64,000 bases of DNA, from positions 30,680,243 to 30,744,242 of the forward strand of contig OZ017796.1 of assembly GCA_963969395.1 (NCBI GenBank), in the 5' to 3' direction. Origin of the DNA: Pseudoscleropodium purum. Its lineage: Eukaryota; Streptophyta; Bryopsida; Hypnales; Brachytheciaceae. This document shows positions 47,101 through 59,739 of the stretch, piece by piece (positions within the stretch are counted from its first letter, which is position 1; every line of letters begins with the position of its first letter). The position numbers and the translations under genes were made by a program. The notes beneath the pieces were generated by a model. That model saw nothing but the letters and a program-made list of their open reading frames with translations. It was not told the DNA's origin and did no database searches.

Positions 47101-49834
47101 GGCCCCCTCACCTCTTGATTCTAGTATAAACCACTCATAATTTCTAACTTGTCTCATGTTATACAACAATGGTGTGTCTAAAATGAGGTCTAAAATATAG
47201 AAAAAGAAGTCGTAACCTATTAGGAGGCACTTTTAGCATTAAATTTGCATTGAACAAAATAAGATAGAATTTCATTTTATGAGGATGCTTGATATGGTGT
47301 TTTCTTCTTCATTTTATATTCAAAACAATAGTTGGGACTTAGAACTTGAGTTGCATTTTCATTTTTGTTTAATCCAGCTCGAATTCTAAATTCCACTTCC
47401 TTGGCACTAAAACTTCCAAAAGTGTTGTCATGTAGTCATTTGGAAATGCATGGGAACTTGGGACTTGGAATACAATGTAGAGCCCTAAGTCTCAATTTTT
47501 AACTCTCTACCAATTAGATTTTGAGAATACAATGGGGCTTTGGCCATAGTGTGAAGTAACCCTCAAAGACTTTTAGATGTTGATTGTATGCATTTTGTGT
47601 AATCAAAATTTAGGTTTTTCAAAACCTTTTTTAGTCCAAATGTGGGTGCTACATTTGTAGTGTTGGTTAGTATTAGTGAATATATCTTAGTAGCATATAA
47701 AAAAAAGAAATAATAAGTACAATCATTTTGTTTACAATCAACTTGGATTAACCTTTAAATATTTAGTCTTTGGTTTAGACTTAGGAATGATGGTTTATAG
47801 GGTGATGATGGGCTCAAGATAGGATATCTTATTGTTCAAACTAGATTGGCATTGCTAGTTGTAGTTCCCTAAGATTTAAGGTTTCAATTTGGAAAAAAAT
47901 GATAAAACTTATCAAGATTGTGGCTTGTTGTTAACTTTGTAGCAAATTTCAAGAAGCTAAAAAAAGAACTCAAGTATTTAGGGGTTAAAAATCAACTACA
48001 AATTGATACAAAAAATTCTTGCACTAGATATTTGAAAAAGGCATCTAATGGAAAAAAACATACTAATCAATATAAAGGACCTCAAGAACATATACTTAAC
48101 CTCACATGACTTCAAGCAACAATTCTACACGGTAAATTTTCTTTTCCATATGAATTTATATGTTATATGTATTAATAAAGGATTATCTTTGTATAGGAAT
48201 TCAATGTTGCAAATTAAGATTGTGAGTTTCTTCTAAATTTTTAATGAATAAAAGAATGCAAAGTATTTAAGTGCTCACAACACTCAAAATATTACTACAA
48301 GGAAAAAGTAATAATGTTTCCATCATCAAATATTTTCTAGTTTGCAAGTAATTGATGTAATATGGTGTTTTACTGAATAAAAAAAACATGATATTTACAA
48401 ATTAGGTCTATTTCTACTGAATTTACAAAGCTATATGCTTCAATAATAAATATGTAAACTTGAAATTTTCAAATACTTTTCAAATTTGAATTTATCAATT
48501 AAAAAATGAATTATGATTTTAAAATATTCACTTTTGATGAAGATTTGAAAAAAATGAAAACATAATATATTATTGTAGTATATTTGTATTTTGGCTCAAA
48601 CTCTATAAGTATTTGAAGGTTTGAATATTTGTGTGTTGTGGCGTATCCTCGCAAATATTAACACTTATCTCTTCTAATCTCTCCATTATTTTATAGCTTC
48701 ACTTAAATATGGGTATATAGTTCATTCTCATTGATTGGCATTCAATCTTACTCAAATATATTGCATCAAAGTAAGGACATGTATAGTGACTTTTATGTTG
48801 AATAGATTAGATAATTAATTTTATTCAATAAGGTCTATGATATTTATGTGAAAACAAACCCCAAAATTACAATATTAAACTTTTAGTATATGCAACTTCA
48901 TATTGAGTGTTGCAAAAAAAGAAAATACAATTGAATTGAATTCAAACAAAAGTAATTGGATTCCCAAATAAACCACTGCCTTGATACTTACCTTCAAGCC
49001 ACTACTACATTGGCATTTTTGATATTCTCATAGAGAGATAGATAGATATATAAACTTATTTCATTTTCATCAAAATTGTAAAAAATAACCACATATACAT
49101 AAAAAGATAAATAAAATAGGATAAATTGAAAAAACATTGATTAGATGGCATTTGAATTTTATTGCCTCGTCCACTGTTACAAGTAAATGATTTAATCATT
49201 TATATTTGCAATAGAGGTTGCAATAAAAAATTGTTGTTACTTCAACTTTCTATATCCTTTGAAATATGTCACTTCAAATATATTGGTCATTTTATTTATT
49301 TATTTTTCAAATATACATAGATATTTCTAAACTCACATTACTTTGAAGAATCACCTCATTTGATATAAAATCTTCAAGTAGTTTTTACATCAATATGTAA
49401 AAAATGTTTTTTAGAAGGTTAATATGATCTCTTCTAGAACAATTGAAATTTGTTCATCTTCTATATTGATTTCATTTGACCTATAAATTTATTGCTTTGT
49501 AAAGTAGCAACTTAATGCCTCTTCCTTGGTCTCATGGTAGGCTTGTCCCATCATGATGTTGGATTGATTGTTTTCCTTTGCCTTGTTTTATAATTGGATA
49601 GGGTCTTTTTCTTAAAGTTTATTATTTAATTTGTCTTATAGTAGGCGTGACATTATTTTACCAAAGTCGCACTATTTTTTAAACTAGAGCATGTTGAAAT
49701 ATTACTATATTGCACCAATTTTCACCAAAATAATATTTTGTAATACTACAATAGTACAAATCCGTGTAACTAATTATTAAGTTTGAAAGACAAGTTCAAA
49801 ATTCTCTACCAAATAATTACTTGACCATTGAACA
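47101..49834. other. AT-rich repeat-like DNA
   Basis: No gene is supported. A family H right end, ending GTATTTAGGGGTTAA, lies at 47940-47988. The left end of that copy was not found. Confidence 0.35.
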
Positions 49835-50035
49835 TTAAGGTAGACATTTCGTGTCCGATGGATGATAGGGAATCAAACTGTATAGGACAAAAGTGCAACT
49901 ATTCATCCTCAAAATTTGTTCATCTACAATAGTTTGACTTGTAGTGATTACTTTTGCAATATTGGAGGCTAGTGATTCACACGGTAATAGAAAAGGATGA
50001 TTTTGAGGGTCACCCCTTTGATGTTTAAGAGTTAA
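49835..50035 (+). mobile_element. TTAA-bounded MITE, family E copy 4 (201 bp)
   Basis: TTAA stands at 49835-49838 and 50032-50035. The core GATGGATGATAGGGAATC, AACTATTCATCCTC and ATAGTTTGACTT is that of family E. The length equals the reconstructed length of E copy 2. There is no ORF. Confidence 0.75.
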
Positions 50036-50159
50036 TCTGCCCAAAACTAGGAATATTTTGCCAAAATTCTTCAAAGTACTCCATAATATTCCTTTTTCGT
50101 GCTTACGAAAAACCTGTTTTCTTGCAAAATAAATTTCCAAAAATTTCGACATCCAATTT

Positions 50160-51700
50160 CGAATTTTTTTTTGGCCGACCTGACCACCGCCTACGGTTGG
50201 TTTCTTAAGAACCGCACGTAGAGCACGCCGGAATGCGTGCCGCGATTGTTGTTGCCAGAACTGGAAGATTGGGTACGTGCACCCCTCTTGCAGGGTTGCA
50301 GGCTTTTAGAAATTACCGCCCGTCCTTGCCGATCGATTCTTCGGTCATGGTGGCGCACGGCATTATGTACTTCCCGGAATTCCGGACATTGAATTTATGT
50401 AGGTAACCCCTGAAATCGCGGCGTCGCTAGATCTAATCATCCCGACACCTTCGCAAATGGATCGGTGAGTGACTGATTCAGAGATTCAATTCGGCAGGAC
50501 TGATGGTTAATTGCTTGCGATCTTCGACACTTGGCTCCTCATCCACTTGGCAGCTTCACACTCTAGGCAGCGAGATTGCAATTGCTCGCTCATGTGGTCG
50601 AGAAATCATTTTCTGGTGACAGAATTGGAGTTCAACAGCGATTACTCCGCAGATCACTGATGTCAATTTCGTTAGATTGGGAGAAACGATCGACATTGTC
50701 ACTTTTCAAGGGGATTTTCAAGCCAGAAATTCTAAACCCTAACTTAACTGCACCAGTCCTACTTTGAACCAGTCCTACTTTGTCGAGTTGAATGTCACAG
50801 TTTAATTAGGCGCTCGATCTGAATTGACGTATGATTGCATGTTCAACCAGCCGAGAATTCGTCAAACAAGTAATTCTATATGTAGTCACGACAGTCTGTT
50901 CTTAGATTTTATCGCCCTGGAACTGCAGAGATCGGATTTTCGAAGGACATGATTGCTTGAATTCATTGGAGCGAGCCATGCAATCGAGAACTTGCTTGTG
51001 ACGGAATTGAAATTCAACATCGGTGTCACCTAAGATAACTGACGTCAATTTCGTTATTGGCAGAAATTTACGACATTGACACTCGATCTTCGAAGGCTTA
51101 AAACCCTAACTTAACTCTTTACTTCAGTGCTTTCTGCAGTTGCATGTCACAATTAGCGCGCCCCGAATTGACGTTTTATAGGATGTATTCAATTCAAACC
51201 TAGACTCCATCAACCGAACTGCAAAGATCTCCAGGGTTTTCTTAGGATATGCATGGATTGGGTTGAGGATTGGATCGAACCGCAGGTCGAAGCCACTGGG
51301 GAGAACGCTGGACATTCATTTCTTCACCAATTAACGGCAGAACCTGCGTTCCGGATCCCAAACATTACGGAATGTCGCTGGTCGCCACGTACTGCGTAAG
51401 CATTTGAGCTCACTCTTATCCTAAAAAGCTTAGTCAGTGTAACATCGGAGGGGTTTCATTTGTGGGGGTTTCAGGCATCATTATCCGGTGAGAAGAATTT
51501 GTTTGATAACTGCTCTTGTTGAAGTTCTGTGGATCCATCACCCACATTACACGTACAAAGAGTGTTGATGAATCTGTGGTAGAGTGGTGAAATCCCAATT
51601 TTTAAGGGTGGAAATGGAGGAAGATTCATTGAAGAGCTAGTGAAAAAACATCCAAATTTCACAGTTTTTAGTCACCAGAGGGAATCATGTGACCGTGCTA
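50160..51700. other. Moderate-GC, unique-looking region without a clear gene
   Basis: GC rises sharply at about 50170 and falls again near 51700, as around genes elsewhere in the window. The longest frames are about 60 codons and none has a recognisable domain. It may be a non-coding gene or a decayed one. It contains an internal duplication (next entry). Confidence 0.4.
50570..51185. repeat. Direct duplication, about 250 bp, two diverged copies
   Basis: Copy 1 lies at about 50570-50835 and copy 2 at about 50950-51185. Shared landmarks in order are TCGAGAA, TGACRGAATTGRARTTCAAC, GTCAATTTCGTTA, CGACATTG, AAACCCTAACTTAACT and TGAATTGACGT compared with CGAATTGACGT. Confidence 0.75.
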
Positions 51701-51774
51701 GAAGCCTTGGTATCTTTTGCTTTGAATTATTTTCTTTATATTTTGCCACTACTGACAATCATAATTATTTTTAT

Positions 51775-52030
51775 TCTACTTACATGTGAAAATTTGAAAT
51801 TATTGTGAATTTAATATCAAATATCAAATATGCTTAAGACATTTGAAAGTTTATCTACAAGCCTTAGGTGTACAATATAGTGCAATTCATCATCAAGTAA
51901 ATCAAAATTGAGTATTTTGATTGCAATTTGAATTATGGGCCTATAACCATGGTCTATTAATTTTTCAATTATAAAAGTTATGTAACTAAAAATATAATAG
52001 ATTGTGGTTATAAGTAGGCCCAATGTTCAA
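51775..52030 (-). repeat. Dispersed repeat family D, inverted partial copy
   Basis: In reverse complement this contains ATTGAAAAATTAATAGACC and then ATGGTTATAGGCCCA, matching the D copies at 5440 and 59740. Borders are approximate. Confidence 0.5.
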
Positions 52031-52052
52031 ATTGCAATAAAAATATTCAATT

Positions 52053-52435
52053 TTAACCCTTGAATTTCCATGACTATATTTTCATTGGAAATGCTTGAAA
52101 ATTGCAATTTTTCATATAAGTACTAAATTTTTGGAAAAAAGACTTTTTTTGACATATATAACTACAGGATCTTACATTATACTGACTTGAAAACATGTGG
52201 TAAAAATTTCAGACATTTCCACTCAATGAATTGTAAAATGTAAGCATTCAAATTCACAAAAATGATTTTTTTTGCCTAGTGAAAAGCAGGGTAGCTGCAC
52301 TTCACAAGTTCATTTTTCTATATAAAAAAAGGTTCAAAGTGGTGGTGCTTCTTTGGATTCTTTTTTAGACAAGTTCAGATCATTTGGAATTGTGCAATAT
52401 ATAGGAAAAAATATTAAGTAGATGGTATTAGAAAA
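52053..52435 (+). mobile_element. TTAA-started repeat, family C copy 2
   Basis: It begins TTAACCCTTGAATTTCCATG and is collinear with 30394-30803 (landmarks in that entry). The right border is not clear. Confidence 0.6.
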
Positions 52436-54732
52436 TGATTTAAAATATTAAATTATTAATAATTAAATTATAGAATTAAAAAATGTCAATCTCGGTTGTT
52501 GAATTTTTTTAATAAATAATCTATATCTTATGGTCTTGTTTTTTTTTCAAAAATATTGAAAATTGAGTAGAATAAGGATTTCAAAGTTTATTTTAGAGTA
52601 GAGAATCTATAATTGCCTGCAAACAAAAAAGTCCCTATATCATTATTTTATTTTATTTTTTAAACAAATCCTTATAAATTTTGACTCATTGATCAAAATG
52701 AAATGATTCAAAGCTTTTCATATACATATAATTCTAGAAAACCAATTTCAAAATTTTGATTGTAAAAAAATGGATTTTTTTATTTGCCTAGATTGCCCAT
52801 TTATAAAAAACAACAACATATTAGGCTATAATTTTTTACTCATATTTCCAAATGTTATGAAATCTAGTGCATATGAAAGATATTCCTTATCCATAGTTTC
52901 TATTAAAATTTCAACTTAAAGTATACAAATCCTCGTTCAAAGTAGCTTGCCCAAAATTTTTATACAACCAAAAAATGCATGTTGGTTCTTCAGCACTAAA
53001 TTTTTTTTCAAATGATCAAATTGGAGTAGAAACAACACTTTGTAAGCTTCAATTCATTAGTTGGGCTCAAATCCAATGCATTTGTTGGGCTCAAATTGGA
53101 TGATGATTGATGAATATTAAGAGTGCTTGATTGAGTGGGATGAATTGTCCAAATAATGTCTTCTAAAGTAGTGCTAACTCCTTGCATCTTTTAGAAGAAA
53201 CATTTCTTTTCATACCAATCCGATGAAATAGAATTAAACAATGTAATTGCACAAAGCTATTCGAGATCTCAGATATATAATCCCTTGAAAGTTTGAAGAT
53301 GACCTGATGAAGAGGCACACTATGAAACCCACAATGACTGGCTAGAACTTCAGAAATTAAGCAAGATATTCAAGAATATGTTTGCATGATTCATTCTTAT
53401 CCATGCGGCCCAAGATTTAGGCAAGAAAGCATTCGGGGTAACGCCGGCCAAGTCACTGACTCCATAATTTCTTCTCTCGCCTCGTCGAGAATCGATCGTT
53501 GAAGGATGATACGGAGTTCCCAAACATTATTTACCAATGTCTGTGGTGAGTTATTTGAAACTTATCCAAGCATTAATCTCGGTGACATTCACACTCGGAC
53601 AACCGTGTTTAACTTTCAGCCTACATGCATACTACACCTAGATCTTCAAGAAAAGGTCGGTGATGAAGATTGAATGTCACTGTCATGTCTGTACAGTCAC
53701 TCAGAGAAAACACCGTCACTTTGTTGACAAGGGGAGTTAGTACAACTTATAATTGTACAGACTATGTACAGACGGCCATTAACGTAGTCTCTGTGTTGCA
53801 AGTCAGAAATACGCACATGACTCAGATTCGAATCGATTACAGGACAATCTTGTGGAATGGTACGTGGGTGATATATAGCAGGTAAAAATTTAATGCTTTA
53901 CAAAGTACTTTATAAGACAGTTAATCATGTTATTAATGTCACAAGACAGTTAATCATGTTAAGACGTGCTTGGCAAACGATGAACGTGAGTACGGGACAA
54001 TGAAGGAGAGCGGTACTGTAGGGGATCACACTGGCACACTGCCAAATTGAATGGGAACAAAATCCAAAGGTCAATCAGATCAATAATCTCTCGATAACAC
54101 CTTTAATTTTAGGCCTGTGGCCTCCTCGCGTACGGCATATCCTAGTCACTTGCTTCATTCTGTAGAGAATGCAGCTAATTTATGATCGAGGGCCAGCAAT
54201 CACACGCACTCCACCAAATCCGTGCCAGCACACTCCGAATCACATTTAGACACACAAGCACTTCATTTCTGTTGTCAATGTACAAAATTCTCTTGCACTG
54301 AAAGGGAATTTTTTCAGTATTGCCGACCAGCTAATTCGTAAAGGTTAGCCTTGCCATCTGAGCAGGCCGACTCCTGTGCCGTATTGCCAAAAGCTTCTGT
54401 AATGGGTGAAACACTCTTACGTACTGTACAATATGTCGTTGTAGCATTCAATACTACAATTGGAACGCTCTCTCCAGTCTCCACTAACTCCAAGTGATAA
54501 CATCAAGGGTGGAGTTTACTCAGGACATACGCACAGACTCAGTATATGGATCGAGAGGACGTCATGTACCCAAAAGTGTACATTTCAGAGGGAGCAGCGA
54601 GCCCTCGTACGTCCCTCCATCCAGAGTTGAAAATTTGGCCTATAAGATTTTCATTTGTATGAGTTGAACACTCTGTTCTAGCTATCAAGAAAACGTGCAA
54701 ATTAAGGTCTGCGTAGTACAGACCAGCTGATA
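52436..54732. other. AT-rich DNA passing into moderate-GC DNA
   Basis: The part up to about 53350 is AT-rich. From about 53400 the GC content is moderate and the sequence looks unique, but no frame longer than about 70 codons was credible. The last kilobase may be the 3' UTR of the ORF at 54733-55062. Confidence 0.35.
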
Positions 54733-55062
54733 TTATTGATACCAGTACCGCTTATCCTCGGCTACTACTTCAAAAACGGGAACCAACGCAGCCTTCTTCG
54801 TGGGAATATCGATAGGCTTGGACTTCGCAGGGCGCCGAGGAGGCCGAGGTCGCGGCACCACAGCAGCTATGTACACGAACTCTTGTGCTGGAATCATCGA
54901 CGGCACCTTGGCATCTGCAGTTGCAGGCACCTGCTCATCCTCCTTGACAGCAGGAGCCTCTCCTTCTTCCCCGCCTACCCAAGCTCGCTTCCACCATCGC
55001 CAGAACGACGCCCCCAGCACACTCCCCTCCAGAAACTCATCCTCCCTAACTTCTCCTCCCAT
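54733..55062 (-). CDS. Small hypothetical protein, 109 aa
   Basis: The frame starts at an ATG (55060-55062) and gives a compact protein: MGGEVREDEFLEGSVLGASF, a WRWWKRAW stretch, an acidic linker, QEFVYIAAVVPRPRPPRRPA, then IPTKKAALVPVFEVVAEDKR and the end at WYQ. I do not recognise a family. Balanced composition, no low-complexity domination, a proper ATG and placement in a GC-rich island support a real gene. It has no signal peptide or membrane segment that I can see. The opposite strand carries overlapping open frames of similar length (54736-55230, 54800-55162), so GC bias alone could explain it; I prefer the minus-strand frame because of its amino acid make-up and good start. Confidence 0.45.
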   Translation of the reverse strand: MGGEVREDEFLEGSVLGASFWRWWKRAWVGGEEGEAPAVKEDEQVPATADAKVPSMIPAQEFVYIAAVVPRPRPPRRPAKSKPIDIPTKKAALVPVFEVVAEDKRYWYQ

Positions 55063-56059
55063 AATCTCCTACTACAAACTCAAACTTACACACAGACACG
55101 CACACAGACACGCACACAGACACACACACAGACAAACACCCAGTCACGGAGCCCCGAAATAGACTTCGACACTCACAAGATGACCAGATCGAAAGTGCAA
55201 CCCAAACAGCAAGCAACAAGCGCTAGCTAGCTGTCCACTGAACCAGATTGTTGGTTTTTTAATAGCTAGGAAGTTACTGTCGCAGCAGCATGCATTCCGA
55301 ACTCACAAGCCTTGTGCTGAGTGGGTACATGCAGGAAGTGGTTTAACTTTGGGGTAGCCACTGATTGCTAATGGATATGAATGAATCTTCTTCCTCGACC
55401 CCCGTGCCTTCTTATATATACTGTAGAACTCGGGCGTGTAACGAACGGACCCCCTCTCAAGCGTAATTCACAAGGCATGACCAGTTCCTCCGAATGTCTG
55501 CTCCTGAGCTCCTCAATAAATTTATACCCAAAAATCCGGATCCAGCAGCCTGAATTAGTATGATTATGTCATGCATTGATATCCGCGTTGCCCGAAATGG
55601 AAACTGGGGAGCGCATCTGGGGCATGCGGGTGCCATTTTTAGACTGATGGCGCATGCGGGAAGGAACTGGCAATTTTATAATTAGCGTCGCAGATCCTGG
55701 CCCACGGCAAAGGCGAGTCTAGGGTCTGGAGTCTGGAGTACAGTTGTGCGGAGAGTCTGTACAGCTTTGGTTCCGCCGTGAGAGTCTTGGCCAAGGAAGC
55801 GGCGGCATGTGCAGCGAGAAGTGAAACGAATGTGGACTGTGGTTTTTTGTTTTCATTTTGATTCCGGGTATCATGGTATGGTCTTGGCCGGAAAGGAGGT
55901 GACCCTATCTCCAGGTAGCTAGACAGCGAAGCGTGATCAGATTCTTGGATGAATAGGTGCAATTTTTATTTTTACATTTTTCTTGAAAGCCATTCATTAG
56001 ACAATTTTACTCTGGACAACGGTTGAAGGTTGACACGTAAGATCTGGTTTACACTAGAA
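55063..56059. other. Probable upstream region of the 109-aa ORF
   Basis: Moderate GC with the CA-rich microsatellite next to the start codon. A 107-codon minus-strand frame at 55639-55962 lacks recognisable features. Confidence 0.35.
55087..55138. repeat. CA-rich microsatellite (ACACAGACACGC)n
   Basis: ACACAGACACGC and variants repeat about four times. It lies 25 bases upstream of the ATG of the minus-strand ORF at 54733-55062, so probably in its 5' UTR or promoter. Confidence 0.9.
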
Positions 56060-57810
56060 TCGAGAGGAGAGATACATGTAAAGTCTCCCTCCCTCGGTTG
56101 CCATTGAAAAGTCCTTTGGATGCCATGATCGGTGTAAACCGTCTAGAAGGCATGAAATGGCAAAAGAATTTTAAAAATAGCACTTTTCAACAAGGACCTT
56201 GTAGATGGGAATTTTCTATAGATTTAACTATTGATAAATTCCTATAGTTAAAAGTTCGTTCACAGGGAGGATTGGTTAACAATAGATAATTATTTAAAGG
56301 CGATTTACTAACCCCGAATCGTGCACAATAGAGGATTTCTTTTGAGTAATTCCTACCCAAACCAAGTACCATAGATCAGATTACAACTTTCATTACAGTT
56401 TAAACCAAGGAATGGAAACTTATCAATTGTTCTTAATTTGTTAACTTGATTTTACTCTCTGGCTTCTTAATTAGATCAGCAACAATGCTGCAACTATTGA
56501 TCTTCCGGTTTCCCTGATTGCTCAGCATTTCCAATCGACTCCTCTTCGATTCCAGCTTTCTCCAATTTAACTTCAATTGATTCTCTTTATTTATGTCTCG
56601 CTTTGCTTTCTTTCTCCACAGATTCACATTTTACTTTCCACAATTCAATTGATTTACAATTTTTACACTTTTCCATGTCCCTTTTGACTTTGCAGATTTT
56701 CTTCCCATCACACTATCATTCAGATTGCAAATTCTATTGATTTCTCTACATAATCTTCCGGTCACTATTGAAATTAACTCACAACATTCCTATAACACTA
56801 TAGTAATTCATACTGCATACGCCCATGTGCACAATTGACATGCATACAAAATAGTTCAAAGACAACAATTGATATACAAATAAACACCCATTTGAATTTC
56901 AATAGAATATCGTCTCTTATTTCAAATTTAAGTTTTACAACAGAGTTTACTAACACCACCGCTTCTACACAATATATTTTACATTTCACTGCAATATAAA
57001 AACTTTCACAATTGTTTCCCTCCACATTAAAATCTACAGCCAACTTCAAAATATTTCTATTACACCTCAGACTATAGATTTGACATAACACTCCATAACA
57101 TAAAACTATTGGTTCTACCCGATCTGATCTATTGATCTTACATTACCAAAAAGAACCCGCATTCTATCGATTCAGCACAACAAATGCTCACACGCGAATC
57201 ACAATTGAACTCCACCAATTATTACAACGACACCGCACAGACAAAACTATAGCACTCTCAGAACTCCCACGCACAATCGAACACCACCAGCCTTCACTGC
57301 TGCGAGAGCTTTGAACTTCCTTCCAGACTGAGAGACAATCGATAGCTGCCATCCCAATTCAATACATTCGGCTAACAACCGAAATAACCGCTTCAATAGT
57401 CACACCTCATTCATCCCATTCAACTGATATCAACCGCAACTATAGATGAAATCCAGGTTGAATCTAGACTAACCAGTAACTATAGAAAATTAACTTCAAA
57501 ATGCCGAAAGACTATAGAGAAAAACTGAAATTAACCAATCAAAACAAAAAATCCACAAAAACTACAATAGTTCACAGACTACAGACCTCCAAAATTTCAA
57601 CTGAATTCACTTCCATGAGGTGGATTGAACTATAATTTGAAGGGCTCAAAATTTAAAGATTTCTTTTGCAATATAGGAAAAAAGTGCACTTTGTATCATT
57701 AGACCTTTTTGGAGACATGTGACTTCTTGTTTCATGGTGTAGAGCCATTTTCCAAAGACTTCTCAATTTCACCTAATCAAAACCTTCAAAACTTTTGCCC
57801 CCTCGCCTTT
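56060..57810 (+). repeat. Dispersed repeat family G copy, split by an LTR insertion
   Basis: The stretch 56060-56199 matches the left half of 46770-47100, and about 57655-57800 matches the right half. The intervening 1.4 kb is explained by the solo LTR. Confidence 0.6.
56200..57583. mobile_element. Probable solo LTR, 1384 bp
   Basis: It begins TGTAGATGGG and ends GACTACA, so the outer five bases are inverted (TGTAG/CTACA). GACCT flanks both sides (56195-56199 and 57584-57588), a 5-bp target duplication. TG...CA ends and a 5-bp duplication are the marks of LTR retrotransposons. No gag-pol ORF is inside, so a solo LTR left by recombination fits best. It is richer in GC than the repeat it splits and contains many CTATAG hexamers. 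Orientation and superfamily cannot be told. Confidence 0.78.
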
Positions 57811-58988
57811 GGAAAGATCTAAAAATCATGGGGTGTAAGGAAGCTAACATGCCTAGTTCTATAATACTTTAAAGGTTAAAAAAAGTGCCATCAAAAACAA
57901 AATCATAAACATTTGTAATATAATGAGCAAAATTATTAATTTTTATAGTCTATGCCTTCTATATACTTTGTTACTTTCTAATTATGCAAAAGGTTTCATT
58001 CAATTTAGACTCACTAGGTACTTCAAAAGTAGGTTTGAAATTGACAAGGATTTAAGGCAAATTTCATTAAAATGGCGGTATTCCAAATGCCATTTTCACA
58101 TCTTGACATCTAGGACAAGTATACATTGCTAACATCTAGGCCAATTTTAGATTTTTGAAATCTCGGACAAATATAAATATTAGACCAAGCAATCTAAAAA
58201 TCTAGAATTGTTATAGATTTTAGATATCTAGGAGGTTTGTAGATTTCGAAAATCTAGTACTGTTATAGATTCTAGTACAGAAAAAACACTTCAAATTGCA
58301 CGTCTTTATATAACTAATACAATAATTCTTAATCCTTAAAAGAATCTAATAAGAAAAAAGATTACATATCTAGAACTTTTTAAACAAAATATATTTTAAT
58401 CATAGAAGAATTGTAGATTTAAGATCTTCATTTTTATTCCATTCCTAAATGAACTAATTTGGAACTTTATACAAAAAGCAACAAGTGAAAACACTACTGT
58501 GGCAAGTCTATGGTATTGCATGAATGAGGTGTTGTATTAGTGTGGTTTAGGATGCTCATTTTTGTGCACAAATTAATTAAATCTAGACAAGAATTTGAAT
58601 ACTATGAAATCCCTCATACTAATTTGGATGAAGATGATTTAGGTAGTATCAATTTTTAAATCAATTTTGGATGGAAAATAGATGAATGTAGATGAAAGGT
58701 AGATGACAATCAGACTATTTGAAATAAAATGAAAGTAGTGTAAACCACATTTTTTATACTTGTTTTGTCTAATAATTTGGGAACTTCTATATTAGATTAT
58801 AAACTTTCCAAATGAATGCAATATAGTGGTATTCTTACTAGGTGCACAAATTGAATGAACTTATGGAATGTTTTGCCATATTTGGATGATACTCATGTAA
58901 CATTTATGGAATACGTGTGAAGTTTGATTTATTCTATAAATCAAAGGGTGATTGTGACTCTAAATAATTTGTCTAAAGTCACACTCTT
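57811..58988. other. AT-rich intergenic, nothing recognised
   Basis: Short reiterations of AGATTTTAGATATCTAGG-like text occur at about 58090-58280. No gene is supported. Confidence 0.35.
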
Positions 58989-59220
58989 TTAATCCTTAAA
59001 ACAATGCTACAACCATTTTTTGGTTGATGAATGATAATGAATCTCTCCATACAAGACAAAAGGCAACTATTCATTCTCAAAATTTTGTGTGAAAAGGGAG
59101 GTCTTTTGTAGTAGTTTGACTTCTAATGAGTGCTTTTGCATTTTTTTAAGCCAACAATTCACATAGTACCAAAGCAAATGATTTCTAAGGCGACCAGCTC
59201 ATCCTCTAAATTATCTTGAA
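58989..59220 (+). mobile_element. TTAA-bounded MITE, family E copy 3a
   Basis: It starts TTAATCCTTAAAACAATGC and shows the full E core (GATGAATGATAATGAATC, AAAGGGAGGTC, TAGTTTGACTTC, TTCACATAGTACC). It gives the empty-site sequence for the CACTA insertion in E copy 2. The right border is approximate. Confidence 0.7.
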
Positions 59221-59443
59221 CATAAGATTTTCTTGTGCAATAAATAATAATATAGCACCTTCATTGATAAGATAAATAGGTGTAGCAATCGTTACATGTC
59301 GAGTCCCTTGTTCCAGTAATCTTTTTGGTATTTGGATCATTATTCTGGACAACTCATGGATGTAACAATATTTTCGTACCCATACTTAACTTTTGTTGCA
59401 TGTTAAATTCACATTCCTTTCACATTCCAAAGGAACTTGTTAT
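59221..59443. other. Spacer between two inverted E copies
   Basis: AT-rich with no ORF. It separates the two arms of a large inverted repeat made by E copies 3a and 3b. Confidence 0.4.
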
Positions 59444-59677
59444 TTAACCCTTAAATGAGAGACTGGTCACTGTGGAAATTATCTGTTTTCATTAGTACCA
59501 TGTGAATTGCTGGCTTAAAAAAAAGCAAAAGCACTCATTGGAAGTCAAACTACTATAGTTGACCTTCCCTTTTTACACAAAACTTGGAGGATGAATAGTT
59601 GTATTTTATGTCCTACATGGAAAGATTCTTTATCATTCATTGGTTGGAAAACATCATCTTCATCATTTATGGGTTAT
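59444..59677 (-). mobile_element. TTAA-bounded MITE, family E copy 3b (inverted)
   Basis: It starts TTAACCCTTAAATGAGAG. In reverse complement it aligns with copy 3a over about 190 bases and with E copy 2 at the outer edge (AACCCATAAATGA). The outer TTAA here appears changed to ATAA. Confidence 0.7.
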
Positions 59678-59739
59678 TCACCTTGTAACTTAAAGGATTG
59701 GCATGTAACCATTGGGTTCTAGCCTCACAGTCTATTACT

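Noticed and set aside
54736..55230. Plus-strand ORFs of 164 and 120 codons
   Set aside because: They read through the CA-rich microsatellite and oppose the more protein-like minus-strand frame at 54733-55062.
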